DNA of 57,968 bases from an uncultured Candidatus Saccharibacteria bacterium (GTDB lineage: Bacteria > Patescibacteriota > Saccharimonadia > Saccharimonadales > Saccharimonadaceae). Numbering within the stretch: position 1 is the stretch's first letter; each line of letters opens with the position of its first letter. The stretch covers positions 1 to 57,968 of the forward strand of contig CAMVAM010000006.1 of assembly GCA_947165465.1 (NCBI GenBank), written 5' to 3'. Below are positions 44,601 to 52,171 of the stretch, piece after piece. A model generated the notes under the pieces. It made no database searches. It was not told where the DNA came from and was given only the letters and a program-made list of their open reading frames with translations. The translations under genes were made by a program, and so were the position numbers.

Positions 44601-47600
44601 CATTGTAACGATCATATGACTTCATCGCAGACATATTAGATGCACCATTCCCGTTGTAGACAATCGAATATTTAGACGCCCATTGTGCGTATAGGGTAGT
44701 ATTAGAAGAAAATGTATATGAAGAAGTGTAAGAAGTACCAGAGCCGTTAGATGCAGTATTCCAAGAAGAAACAGTCTTATTCTCTTGTGCAAACGACGTG
44801 GTGGTAGGCAAAGTTACAGATTCGCCAGATGTTCCATAAATACGCGCTATGCGGCCAGAGCCGTCGTTGGCATCTAGTACAACCTCAATGCCAGAAGCTA
44901 CAACGCATCTTACTGGCAAACCGACAAATTTATCGCGAGTGGTTGCTAAATGGGTAGAAGTGGTACTATATGAAATATAATAAAACTTACTTGCATCATA
45001 AGCCGTACCAGACAATATGTAGCCAGCCTTACCCCTACCGTTCGGCATAGACATACCACTGCCAATATATCCGTCCCAAATGAAATTATTTGGATATGTC
45101 CTGAGTGCAGTATCAGAATTAGTGGCACCGGAATTAATAACCCTAATGACTTTATTTAAATCTTTTGTAGAAGTCGTATTAGATGATGGATCACTGGTTG
45201 GCAATCTCCACCCAGCAGGACAAATCGATGAACCTATATTACTCGAATTTGAAGCACTATTAATTTCGCTTGTATTAGCTATTGCAGAAGCATAACTATA
45301 ATAATTACCATACGAATAGACATTATAGTCACCACTCATCATAGTGGAGACGGCATATTTTGTGTTCAAGTTTTCATAACGTGGCAAACGATATTGTTGG
45401 TTCGAGCCAGCAACAATATTTAGTTCCGTATTGAGTGGATCTGCAGTGTATAGGCTACTGGAAACCGTATTAGCGGAAAAAGAGCTCACACCAGTAGCTG
45501 TAGGTAAGCCAACAAACACGCCACCAAAACCTTGCGCTTTTGTCGAATCAGACGAATATTCCGAATCAAGTCTGAGATTTTCAATCATCCAACAGTTTTC
45601 ATCGGCCAATTTTGCAACACCATATACTTGATTATCGCGAGTGTCTTTGAGCGCTGTTACTGCACCAACCGACATCGAGGAACATCCGCTCCACCCTTGA
45701 AGATTTCCGGCCGATTTAATCCAGACAGCATAAAGAATAAGATCGTTATTGATGACGCTTGGCAAAGTTATTGTCTCGTTCGGACCATAAATTGTAGCAT
45801 TAGCAATAAGCGAAGATGCGTTCGCAGCATCAGGGTTAATTTGCGTAAATGACCAACCAAGGAAACCATAACCGTCACGTTTATAATCTGATGCAAATAG
45901 AGTAATTGATGAACTAGAAACGGCATCATGAGTCACGGCCATCTCTTGTCCGGCATCAGCACCGTTCCCATTATATCTGACACGATAATTAGAATCTGCC
46001 AAACAACGAACCGAACGACCAGTAGCCTTACCGGAAGCCATATCCATAGAAACGCCAGTCGAAGTCATACTATATGAATAAGCAGATTCTTGATATACGT
46101 CATACGACAACCAATAATAGCCACCTAAGCCTTGCGAATAAATGGAAGAATTTGACAAATATCCAGCATGAACGAGATTATTCGGATAAGCCGAAAGCCT
46201 CTTATTGACAACTTCGCCAGTCGGAGAGGTGGTAGCACTATAAGATCCCCTCGAAACACCGCTCAAAGTATTGACCAATGAATAGAACACATTCGTCGAC
46301 GACGAATCCGTTGTGCTATACGGTAAAGACCAACCATGTGGACAAATTGAAGTGTTTTTCCCGTAATTTCTTACCATGCTCTCGGTATTTGCCATAGCAG
46401 CCGGCCAGTTATAATAATTACCATAGGAATAAATATATTGATTCGAGGCAGTCATATCCGAAACGGTGCTAGCAGTATTTATAGAATTGTAACGAGGCAA
46501 ACGAGTACCAACATAATCGCCGGTAATATTGCTACTGCTATATTTCGAGTTTGCAGTAGTATTATTTGAAAAAATATTTTCAGATTCTGTCGCTAACCCA
46601 GAAAATACCCCGCCAAAACCTTCCGCCATAGAAGAGTCTGATGAATGAGCACCATCTAGTCGCAAATTCTCGACCATCCAGCAATTACCATCGACCAATC
46701 TTGCAACAGCATAAGTATTACCATCCCTTGAATCAGTAAGCCCAATCACGCCACCTGGAGTTATCACGCCATCAGAGATAGTCGAGGAAGCAAGAGAACT
46801 ACACCCTTTCCAATCTTGTATAGTCCCGGATGATTTAATCCAAACGGCGTAAAGCGTTATGTTGGCCGGTGCTGATACTCCCAATGTGCTACTATTTGTA
46901 ATAATACTTTCATTTGGACCAAATATTTTCGCATTTGCGATGAGCGTAGATGCGTTTGCCGCATCCGGATTAATCTGTGTAGTTGACCAACCAAGAAAAC
47001 CATAACCAGTTCTTGAATAGTTCGATGCGTAAAGCGTTATCTCTTCATCCGCTACAGCCAAGTGAGAAACAGACATAGAAGTGCTACCCGTAGATCCATT
47101 GCTGTTATATACTATCTCGTAAGCCGGTTCCCACTGCGCATAAAGAGTAATTGTATTCGTTGTCCCAACAGGTAGATACAGACCATCACTGAGCTCATAT
47201 CTGGTACCCGTACCATCAGCTTTCGTGTTCCAACTGCCTATTTTATTAAGAGGTTTCACGAAGTCATGGTCAGAAAGACGGACTGCATAACCGCTATCGA
47301 CGACAATGTCGTCTTTTGATCCAGAAGTTGCTCCGTTCCCATTGAATCTAACAGTAGTTTTCCCATAATTAGCCCTAGCAACACATCTAAGCGGAGCGCC
47401 ATAATCAGTATACAATGAAGATTTCAAATTAAAATATGATGAGTTAAAGCTATTAGTAAATGCATAAGACGAACTAACGAGTGTACGAGTCCAAAGATAG
47501 CTCGCGCCGATAACCTGACTGGCATTACTATAATAATAACCAGACCGGGCAAAGAATGTCGGATCAGAGCGAAGACTATTTAATATTTCAAGGTCAATCA

Positions 47601-49152
47601 CAGATGAACCACTATCGGAATAGACATCCACATAATTATATAATTTTGCTAAATGATTATATTCAGAATAAGTATTTTGCGTCAAACCATCAGTAAGCCT
47701 CCAACCAGCTGGGCAAACCGAATCCGGCATTGTGTCATATTGTTCAAAACCAGTTTTATTCTCTGCAATCGCGGCATTGTATTTATAATATACACCAGCT
47801 TTATAATGAGGACATAATTCAGTATTAGAACAAGCGGTGGCGGCGTATTCAGAAGAAGTGCTGTTAGTAGTGTAATAATGAAATCTATCCTGATCAATAG
47901 ATCCGGCAGCACCAGACGAAGACCAACCCGTTGTAGTTGTAATTGAAGATGTAGTAGGGGTCCACGTCCTAGATGTATCATTATTAGTATACCCTAAATC
48001 AGTAGTGTAATGAGTTAAAGTAGTCGATGAGTTTAATACATAGCCAAGATTCTGAGTCATCCAAACTTTACCGTCGATTAATTTGGAAATGAAATATTCT
48101 TTGTCATCGCGTTCGTCTTTTAGTTTGTACTGGGTGCCGGTCGTCATACTGGCAATAACATTATCATTAATATCCTGCATACAAACAGCATCTGTAGCCA
48201 CAACGCCAGTATTAATAGTTGAAGCACCACGGTTGCAGCTCTTATTCGATGTCCAGACGCCATAAAGAATAATATTACCACTTTGAGTGTTATTAATTCC
48301 GTAAGTATCTCCGGGATTAACAGTTGTGCCAGAACAAGATTGCCCACCGGCAATTTCGGTAGGAACGACATCACACCAAGAGACAAAAACATGAGCATCT
48401 CTAGTAGGGACATTGTTTGGGATATCAACAGACGTAAGAGATGACGATTGGCCAGTAATATTATTCGGTACATTAGAGACTATATCGCCGTCGGCAGCAA
48501 CAAATGAAACGGTATATGGAACCGGATTAGCAACATATTCTAGAATGAGAGTATTGTTTTCATAAGTACCAGACGGAATCTCGTAATTGACTCTAGCACC
48601 CAATGAAATCGTATAAGCTTTCGCGGTAACGTTAGCAACGGTTGTTTTATCTAGTATTACAGCAGTTGTCGTTGCTGGATAATATCTCTCTTCATTAGCG
48701 GATGAATTATAAAAATTTGGTTTGTATCCCCATCGGTTGCTCAGAGGAGTATTACCTGAGCTAGCAAATTGCGTAGCTGTCACAGAAGACGAGAGAGCAC
48801 TGATATAAGCATCGGAAGCACGATCAAGTGTAGTTTTAGTTGCTCTAGCAGAAAGCGTATATCCAGAATAATTATCAGTTGTAATATTGAAACTTATATC
48901 TGCATCGCCGGATGTAGTACCAAAAGTACCAGTCGCAGAAGGGTTAATGTTTAAAATTGCATGATTATTTGTAGAGACAAATGAAATAGAACTATCGACC
49001 GCCGCTCTCGCAACTACCGCATCAACGTCATCATGTTCGACCGATATTGGAATCATGAAACCACACAGCAAAAACGCCAACGCAAAATACGAAGCAAAAG
49101 CAATAGCACGGAATCGCCTAAGGCGCTTAAAACGTAAATTAAAACCTCGCAT
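38605..49152 (-). CDS. Giant FISUMP/InlB-repeat surface protein (3515 aa)
   Basis: The largest gene in the window. A basic N-terminus plus hydrophobic segment (about 14-37) is followed by a ~190-residue domain shared with the 1467-residue paralogue (NTPLSNRWGYKPN). Then come nine FISUMP modules, most separated by InlB-type repeats with GYGFLGWSxTQINPDAANAS and LYAVWIK; the last three use other linkers. Each module usually carries four Cys (after the GC start, in NCWM, in CPAGWRLP and in RCV), suggesting two disulfides per module. There is no C-terminal sorting signal. It is probably an exported adhesin or fibre on the cell surface. The ribosome site AAAGGAG is about 18 nt before this ATG, and a different-frame ATG lies between, so the start is the least certain part. 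Downstream, trpS follows after a short gap. Confidence 0.92.
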   Translation of the reverse strand: MRGFNLRFKRLRRFRAIAFASYFALAFLLCGFMIPISVEHDDVDAVVARAAVDSSISFVSTNNHAILNINPSATGTFGTTSGDADISFNITTDNYSGYTLSARATKTTLDRASDAYISALSSSVTATQFASSGNTPLSNRWGYKPNFYNSSANEERYYPATTTAVILDKTTVANVTAKAYTISLGARVNYEIPSGTYENNTLILEYVANPVPYTVSFVAADGDIVSNVPNNITGQSSSLTSVDIPNNVPTRDAHVFVSWCDVVPTEIAGGQSCSGTTVNPGDTYGINNTQSGNIILYGVWTSNKSCNRGASTINTGVVATDAVCMQDINDNVIASMTTGTQYKLKDERDDKEYFISKLIDGKVWMTQNLGYVLNSSTTLTHYTTDLGYTNNDTSRTWTPTTSSITTTTGWSSSGAAGSIDQDRFHYYTTNSTSSEYAATACSNTELCPHYKAGVYYKYNAAIAENKTGFEQYDTMPDSVCPAGWRLTDGLTQNTYSEYNHLAKLYNYVDVYSDSGSSVIDLEILNSLRSDPTFFARSGYYYSNASQVIGASYLWTRTLVSSSYAFTNSFNSSYFNLKSSLYTDYGAPLRCVARANYGKTTVRFNGNGATSGSKDDIVVDSGYAVRLSDHDFVKPLNKIGSWNTKADGTGTRYELSDGLYLPVGTTNTITLYAQWEPAYEIVYNSNGSTGSTSMSVSHLAVADEEITLYASNYSRTGYGFLGWSTTQINPDAANASTLIANAKIFGPNESIITNSSTLGVSAPANITLYAVWIKSSGTIQDWKGCSSLASSTISDGVITPGGVIGLTDSRDGNTYAVARLVDGNCWMVENLRLDGAHSSDSSMAEGFGGVFSGLATESENIFSNNTTANSKYSSSNITGDYVGTRLPRYNSINTASTVSDMTASNQYIYSYGNYYNWPAAMANTESMVRNYGKNTSICPHGWSLPYSTTDSSSTNVFYSLVNTLSGVSRGSYSATTSPTGEVVNKRLSAYPNNLVHAGYLSNSSIYSQGLGGYYWLSYDVYQESAYSYSMTSTGVSMDMASGKATGRSVRCLADSNYRVRYNGNGADAGQEMAVTHDAVSSSSITLFASDYKRDGYGFLGWSFTQINPDAANASSLIANATIYGPNETITLPSVINNDLILYAVWIKSAGNLQGWSGCSSMSVGAVTALKDTRDNQVYGVAKLADENCWMIENLRLDSEYSSDSTKAQGFGGVFVGLPTATGVSSFSANTVSSSLYTADPLNTELNIVAGSNQQYRLPRYENLNTKYAVSTMMSGDYNVYSYGNYYSYASAIANTSEINSASNSSNIGSSICPAGWRLPTSDPSSNTTSTKDLNKVIRVINSGATNSDTALRTYPNNFIWDGYIGSGMSMPNGRGKAGYILSGTAYDASKFYYISYSTTSTHLATTRDKFVGLPVRCVVASGIEVVLDANDGSGRIARIYGTSGESVTLPTTTSFAQENKTVSSWNTASNGSGTSYTSSYTFSSNTTLYAQWASKYSIVYNGNGASNMSAMKSYDRYNVDQGVSIMLNSSLYTRSGYGFAGWSTTQIDPDAANASTLISNAKIFGPNENIVTNSSTLGEDMPATVVLYAVWVKPVGNLQDWNGCDAMTAATYSNGTITAGDIIALTDTRDNIAYAVAKLSDGRCWIIEPMRTNPRYANITAENTNHPTQEFLTKRTSSYSWCSTYSEDCVDRVLGTYVNASYMYNYYTSTAGNSSYSTATTDGVLGDLCPSGWNSPSPSGSEFATLNTSLGGSATGATTSSSPTASVLSARLRTFPNNFRLDGYYNGSAVQLYRSYGGIAMRGVLSTGSSEKYNYYGSYSSSSVLYASSTNAYRGTSLVCLKKSKQVKYDGNGADSGYSMLVSHDAAPNASITLFASNYKRQGYGFAGWSFTQINPDSANAATEIANATIYGPMETITLPSTITSDLTLYAVWIKSAGNLQDWSGCSSLSQGSVTALKDTRDNQVYAVAKLADGNCWMIENLRLNSTNSTDNSKAQGFGGAFMGLPNSELASFMASTVANSLYTTDISSSSLNVISGGDNLQYRIPRFNDASSSAVASQTSNVQTIYSYGNYYNFAAAMANTGEIATAASSEWSGTSICPKGWRLPTGGASGAGKEYEALNTAANSGSTTSSTGIRSFPNNFIYSGYVWTGAVSGRGTYGQYTSGTSSSGSGFFEYQVSPTSVNVGRSVYRSIGDSVRCIANTGVTITLNSNDGNEKVARIYVASGTAVTLPTDVFGYENHKITSWNTATGGTGTSYTSITPTGNVTLYAQWSPAYTITYNGNNATGTTNMNSMSHTGVLNGDEIVLFANNFIRDGYGFLGWSATQIDPDASNAATLIANAKVFGPNQTIAANSTNLGASAPANVTLYAVWVKATGTFQNWKGCSSLTTSAYDSSTGTITPGSFIALTDTRGTTANTYAIARLPGGNCWMIEDARFNISSDTITKANTNYPTAAFLSNRTGTPSTCTSNAQACNESIIYSNGLDQSRGTYYGWHVATAGNGFHANNSSFGADICPAGWHMPTGGYASAGEYNILLSNIGGSATNYTTTSSPTAATLSARLRSFPINLLYSGYTYGTTTYDYRNVGYYSVGDGWNNGTTYYKYFFGFTNDYVRIAYGQSKSIGHRLRCVYSPTVMYDGNGATSGDMAGFTRLTGSSVVLRSPTFERAGYGFLGWSPTSDGSGTIYGANETVNVSTLNTYADAVGNVKLYAIWIQSAGTLQTWTGCNSLTQPSVNVAVSNKSNVTALTDNRDNRVYVVARLADGNCYMTDNLKLGLSDISTDLTSSNTNLSTTISAATFNGWRTTTTTATATAAAVEHLDTLYRKNVVNYNYCAATANTMCVDTSTTNAAYDICPKGWKMIAGGYNAGDLGGLYNIGYNTSALARKSVVSGGAGLLINGDYSSVNESTVYYSTQTAAANNVYGPYLTSTTWSSGYQTGRTNLNPLKCVYDKPRVDLTIYYGTGVSAITVNGSTVPSGGKVRLDQSATVQLVMYLKADYAFSSWNVSGATVGSSSQSTTLTLGTGTTASITGYATFTGTYMQNLSSSSCTTTPLKVYDSRDMQTYYVKRLDDGNCWMMDNLNLGAASFYNNLTSSNTNLSTTVTYSTFNSWKVTSSASTNAAGEVFLQSGTDSTSNTQYGALYNYYAATAGTITGDSNSTNATYDICPAGWRLPTGGTNSDLSRLNLYYTTYSSLRAPYTSGGAAMAQAGWVGGGSSTTNGWLSWSGTLWSSTVYNSSYRYGFYVDYKPSVQPTAAVIRNGGHSIRCVLKETSIGSLKYLQDYNSFTSAQRTAVLNTMPYDKVYKVLDNRDNQTYDVAKLKDDHIWITQNLNLGSTTLSTNLTSANTNISSTVAYSTFNAWKKTSITPTRTAGEFVAVSGTDSTSGTPYGVMYNYCAATAGTYCSSSGSANASYDICPAGWRLPTSGWGSSYELYGVGIKYQTATELFSPVSSGGAAFVLGGLMTGGSLIQYSGTYGNYWASTYSSSTMMKTWNLDASSLADAQTDRGNAINIRCIGKY
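38610..48250 (-). repeat. Nine FISUMP modules with InlB-type spacers in the 3515-aa gene
   Basis: Approximate module positions in protein order: 48250-47380, 46820-46000, 45700-44900, 44360-43640, 43330-42560, 42010-41270, 40990-40310, 40030-39360 and 39320-38610. Spacers 1-5 carry the GWSxTQI(N/D)PDAANAS segment, spacer 6 a shortened form, spacer 7 an YGTGVSAITVNGS-type beta repeat; modules 8 and 9 are directly joined. Longer double spacers alternate with short ones (after modules 1, 3, 5 versus 2, 4), suggesting duplication of a two-module unit. Confidence 0.8.
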
Positions 49153-49482
49153 CTCTATTGATTAACATAACTCCTTTGAGAAAATTTTAGCAATAAGCGG
49201 AATAAAATTCAAGAATTGTAATCACAAAAAATCATTATTTAATACACTTTTTTACATACTATAACCAAATACAAAGAATATCATTTGACAGTCTTACAAA
49301 ATGGTCCGAAAATAGCGACAACAAAAATGTAATTCTGTCGTCTAAACGATACGTTTGTACCCGTTCTAAACGATTTGCCGAAAGTGACACGCGGTGACAC
49401 GCTTTTTCTAAAATGACACGCCCTGTGCCAAAGAACATAGTACAGGTCAAATTGCTATATTAAAATATATATAAGGAGATTT
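49153..49482. other. AT-rich intergenic region with short direct repeats before the transposase
   Basis: 330 bp without a convincing gene. It contains TCTAAACGAT twice (49341-49350, 49365-49374) and TGACACGC three times (49385, 49395, 49414). The latter are spaced 10 and 19 bp, resembling phased binding sites for a transposase or regulator. The transposase ribosome site (AAGGAG) ends the region. The left part holds the upstream sequence of the 3515-residue protein gene. Confidence 0.6.
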
Positions 49483-50646
49483 ATGAGGCATAAAGAATCA
49501 TACAAAGAAATAATCGTGGGCGAATATTATCAAGGAAGAAGCATAAAAGACATTATAGAGAAAGAAAAGATTCCTCGCAGTACCATTTATTCATGGCTTA
49601 AAAAATACCATAGACATACTACTAAATACGGCACTGCAACCCCCAAAATGTTGCAAGACGCGAATAAAAGAATCAAGAAACTAGAAAAAATCATAGAAAT
49701 CCTGCAAAATTCAGAAACATTTAGTAATTTAACTACCGCGCAGAAAGAAAAAGAAATAGATCTACTTTACAAGCATTACGACATCCGCACGCTCTGTGCG
49801 GCTTTTTTGCTGCCTCCCGGCACGTATTACAATCACATCTTCAGAAACAAGGGAGATAAAAGCAAATTTGCAATTAGAAGAAGTAATCTAAGAGACAGGA
49901 TCTACAAACTTCATCAAAAGAACCCGGATTACGGCATTAGACGGATAAAGGCATCACTCGTAAATGAAGGTGAGTTTATCAGCTCTACCATGGTGTCCAG
50001 GCTCATGCAAGAACTCGGGATATCCGGCGATACCAGCCTAATTAAAAAGCAGAATAAAAGGCTGGCCGCATACGAAAGGCGGCTTAACCTTCTAAAACAA
50101 GACTTCAAAGCAAAAGGTCCAAACGAAGTCTGGCTTGGAGATATGACAGTAGTTGCCATCAATAACGTGCACTATTATATCAGCGCCTATCTGGATTTGT
50201 ACTCCAGAAAAATAGTTGCTTATAGAATCGGAAGAAGCCCCTCAACGCATCTTGCTATGGAGACTTTAAGAATGGCGATAAAAAATGAAAATCCTGCTGC
50301 TTGCCTTATCATCCACACAGACAACGGTTCTGCTTATGTCTCGTATTCAATGAGAAGGCTGATTCGCCATTACGGATTCACGCAATCATTTTCCAGACCG
50401 GGCAAGCCCCATGACAATGCACCAATGGAGTCCTTCTATAACACTATTAAACGTGAATTTATATACCGGAAAGAGTTTAAATCTCTGGATAGTTTTCGCA
50501 TAGAGCTCGTAAAGTACATAGATTACTACAATAATGAAAGAATCCAAAAGAGCCTTAGCAACAGATCTCCCATATCCATACACTCTCCGCTAAATCTAGT
50601 TACGGGAAAAATCCAACAAAAAACAGAGGTAAGTTCCGTAATATGA
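49483..50646 (+). mobile_element. IS3-family transposase, single reading frame
   Basis: 387 residues. An N-terminal helix-turn-helix (about 1-45: GRSIKDIIEKEKIPRSTIYSWLKKY) is followed by a coiled coil (60-85), a HTH_21-like segment (NPDYGIRRIKASLVNEG), and an rve integrase core. The DDE residues are Asp in WLGDMTVV, Asp in IHTDNGSAYVS, and Glu in HDNAPMESFYNTIKREF. IS3 elements usually split this into orfA/orfB joined by frameshifting; here both parts are in one uninterrupted frame. I could not find matching terminal inverted repeats or a target duplication, so element ends are undefined. It lies between a giant adhesin gene and tRNA-Ala. Confidence 0.9.
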
Positions 50647-50783
50647 CCCGTTCGAAAGTCTTAAATTTTTAAAATCTCACACGGTTTTTTTCATTTTTTC
50701 ACACGAACAACTCTTGACTCTCACCTCTGTTAAATTGGACAAATCCAATAAAAAAATATGCAAATTTCTTTGCACGTATCATC

Positions 50784-50859
50784 TGGTGGAGCATACGAGA
50801 TTCGAACTCGTCACCTCTTCCATGCCATGGAAGCGCTCTACCAAATGAGCTAATGCCCC
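50784..50859 (-). tRNA. tRNA-Ala(GGC)
   Basis: A 76-nt cloverleaf with encoded CCA. Acceptor stem GGGGCAT/ATGCTCC (one G-U), anticodon stem CTTCC/GGAAG with loop ATGGCAT (GGC), T-loop TTCGAAT. The transposase gene lies about 140 bp beyond its 3' end. Confidence 0.94.
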
Positions 50860-50884
50860 GCCTCAGATTATTTTACCACAATTT

Positions 50885-51358
50885 TTATTCCGCGTAAACA
50901 CTCACGAGTTCAGGAATAGTTTGGAGATCCCAATAGAAACCTTTTCTTTCTACTACCTTCGCTACCATTACCACGCGCGTACCATCTGCCGGATAAGTTA
51001 CGTCATCGCCTTCAATGGTAAATTTAGTACCAATACTTTCAGTGTCTTCGGCATTTCTTTGCATGATGCTATAAGACGAACCGACTTTAGTAACCGTGCC
51101 ATCAATTTCGACGATTTTACCATTGGCTTCGCCGTTTTGAATAGCTTTCGAAAGTGTAAACATCGCATCGTAATCGCCAAATTCAATTGACTGCTCAATC
51201 GGTGTAAAATCACCAGCCGTGAGCACCGAATTCGGAGTCGGTTCGCCACCATTATCGCCACCACCACGTGTAGCAAGAGCGACAATCACACCTACAATCG
51301 CAGCTACAGCTACAGCAACACCAATGCCGATGTAAAGATTTTTATTATTTTTTGCCAT
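50885..51358 (-). CDS. Single-span membrane protein with OB-like extracytoplasmic domain
   Basis: 157 residues: N-terminal membrane anchor (about 8-28, very Ala/Val-rich), a Gly/Asn/Pro linker (GGGDNGGEPTPNS), and a small beta-rich domain (about 60-157). Features such as NGKIVEIDGTVTKVGSSYSIMQ and GTRVVMVAKVVERKGFYWDLQ suggest an OB-fold or similar barrel. No specific family is recognised. It has a consensus ribosome site (AGGAGGT). Last of four minus-strand genes for envelope proteins. Confidence 0.75.
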   Translation of the reverse strand: MAKNNKNLYIGIGVAVAVAAIVGVIVALATRGGGDNGGEPTPNSVLTAGDFTPIEQSIEFGDYDAMFTLSKAIQNGEANGKIVEIDGTVTKVGSSYSIMQRNAEDTESIGTKFTIEGDDVTYPADGTRVVMVAKVVERKGFYWDLQTIPELVSVYAE

Positions 51359-51389
51359 TAATACCTCCTATTATTTGTTTAATTATACA

Positions 51390-52127
51390 CTATTTTACTT
51401 TGATGGCGTCAAGACCACCTTTAGTCAAATTCACTACATTATAGTCGATGAAGGTTTCGCCTTGATAGCCTTGCAGTTGTCCATGATCGTTGTACTGCCA
51501 AATCGTCCAGTCGTCGCCAACATCAATCCAGACCGGATAAAAGACGTTGCGAACCCATCTTGGATAATCTTTAAAATCATCCGCAAGGTATTTGTCGTAA
51601 TAATCCTTTTGCGAGTAAATGATTGGCTTCACGCCATATTCTTCTTTCACTACGCCAATAAAGGCCTTGAGCCCACGCACCACATCGTCCTTGTCTGGTG
51701 GATTGTAAACTTCCGCCATCGTGAGTTCCATATCAATCGCCGGGATTAGTTTACCTTTTAGCTTCCCTACCGTTTCGATATAATTCTTTGCCTGTTTAGT
51801 ACCACTGCTTTCATAAGAGAAATAATGATACGCGCCCACGAGCATGCCAGCGTCCTCAGCATCCTTCCATTTTTGTCTAAAGCTCGGATCTACATGGCTG
51901 CTGCCTTCGGTCGCCTTGATATAAGCAAACTCGACACCCTGGTCTTTCAACTTATTAAAATCCGTGCGTTCCTGATAAGACGAGACGTCCACGCCAAATG
52001 GATTTCCACCGACGAACCAACCATTAATATTGAACCAGCGCTCTTTAAAGCCAGTATACCCAAGCCAAACCAAGCCACCAATGATGAGTAGTATAGTTAA
52101 ATACTTAAATAGCTTGCTTCTCTTCAT
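51390..52127 (-). CDS. GH25 family muramidase (lysozyme), membrane-anchored
   Basis: 245 residues. An N-terminal anchor (about 8-26) precedes a glycoside hydrolase 25 barrel (42-240) that cleaves the MurNAc-GlcNAc beta-1,4 bond of peptidoglycan. Active-site carboxylates are Asp46 (FGVDVSSYQ) and the Asp132/Glu134 pair (PAIDMELTM). FAYIKATEG, GAYHYFSY and WTIWQYNDHG are standard GH25 blocks. It may remodel the cell's own wall or act on the host's wall during epibiotic contact; the sequence cannot tell which. A TATAAT (52134-52139) lies 6 nt before the ATG, predicting a leaderless message. Confidence 0.93.
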   Translation of the reverse strand: MKRSKLFKYLTILLIIGGLVWLGYTGFKERWFNINGWFVGGNPFGVDVSSYQERTDFNKLKDQGVEFAYIKATEGSSHVDPSFRQKWKDAEDAGMLVGAYHYFSYESSGTKQAKNYIETVGKLKGKLIPAIDMELTMAEVYNPPDKDDVVRGLKAFIGVVKEEYGVKPIIYSQKDYYDKYLADDFKDYPRWVRNVFYPVWIDVGDDWTIWQYNDHGQLQGYQGETFIDYNVVNLTKGGLDAIKVK

Positions 52128-52171
52128 ATCAAAATTATATCATAGTTACGCTTAAAACCTGGGTACAAATT

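Noticed and set aside
49384-49421. Three TGACACGC copies as a possible CRISPR remnant
   Set aside because: Units are 8 bp with 10- and 19-bp spacing and there are no cas genes; better treated as possible binding sites.
49356-50660. ACCCGTTC occurring on both sides of the transposase as target duplication
   Set aside because: 8-bp direct match without adjoining inverted repeats and at unequal distances from the gene; too weak to define element ends.
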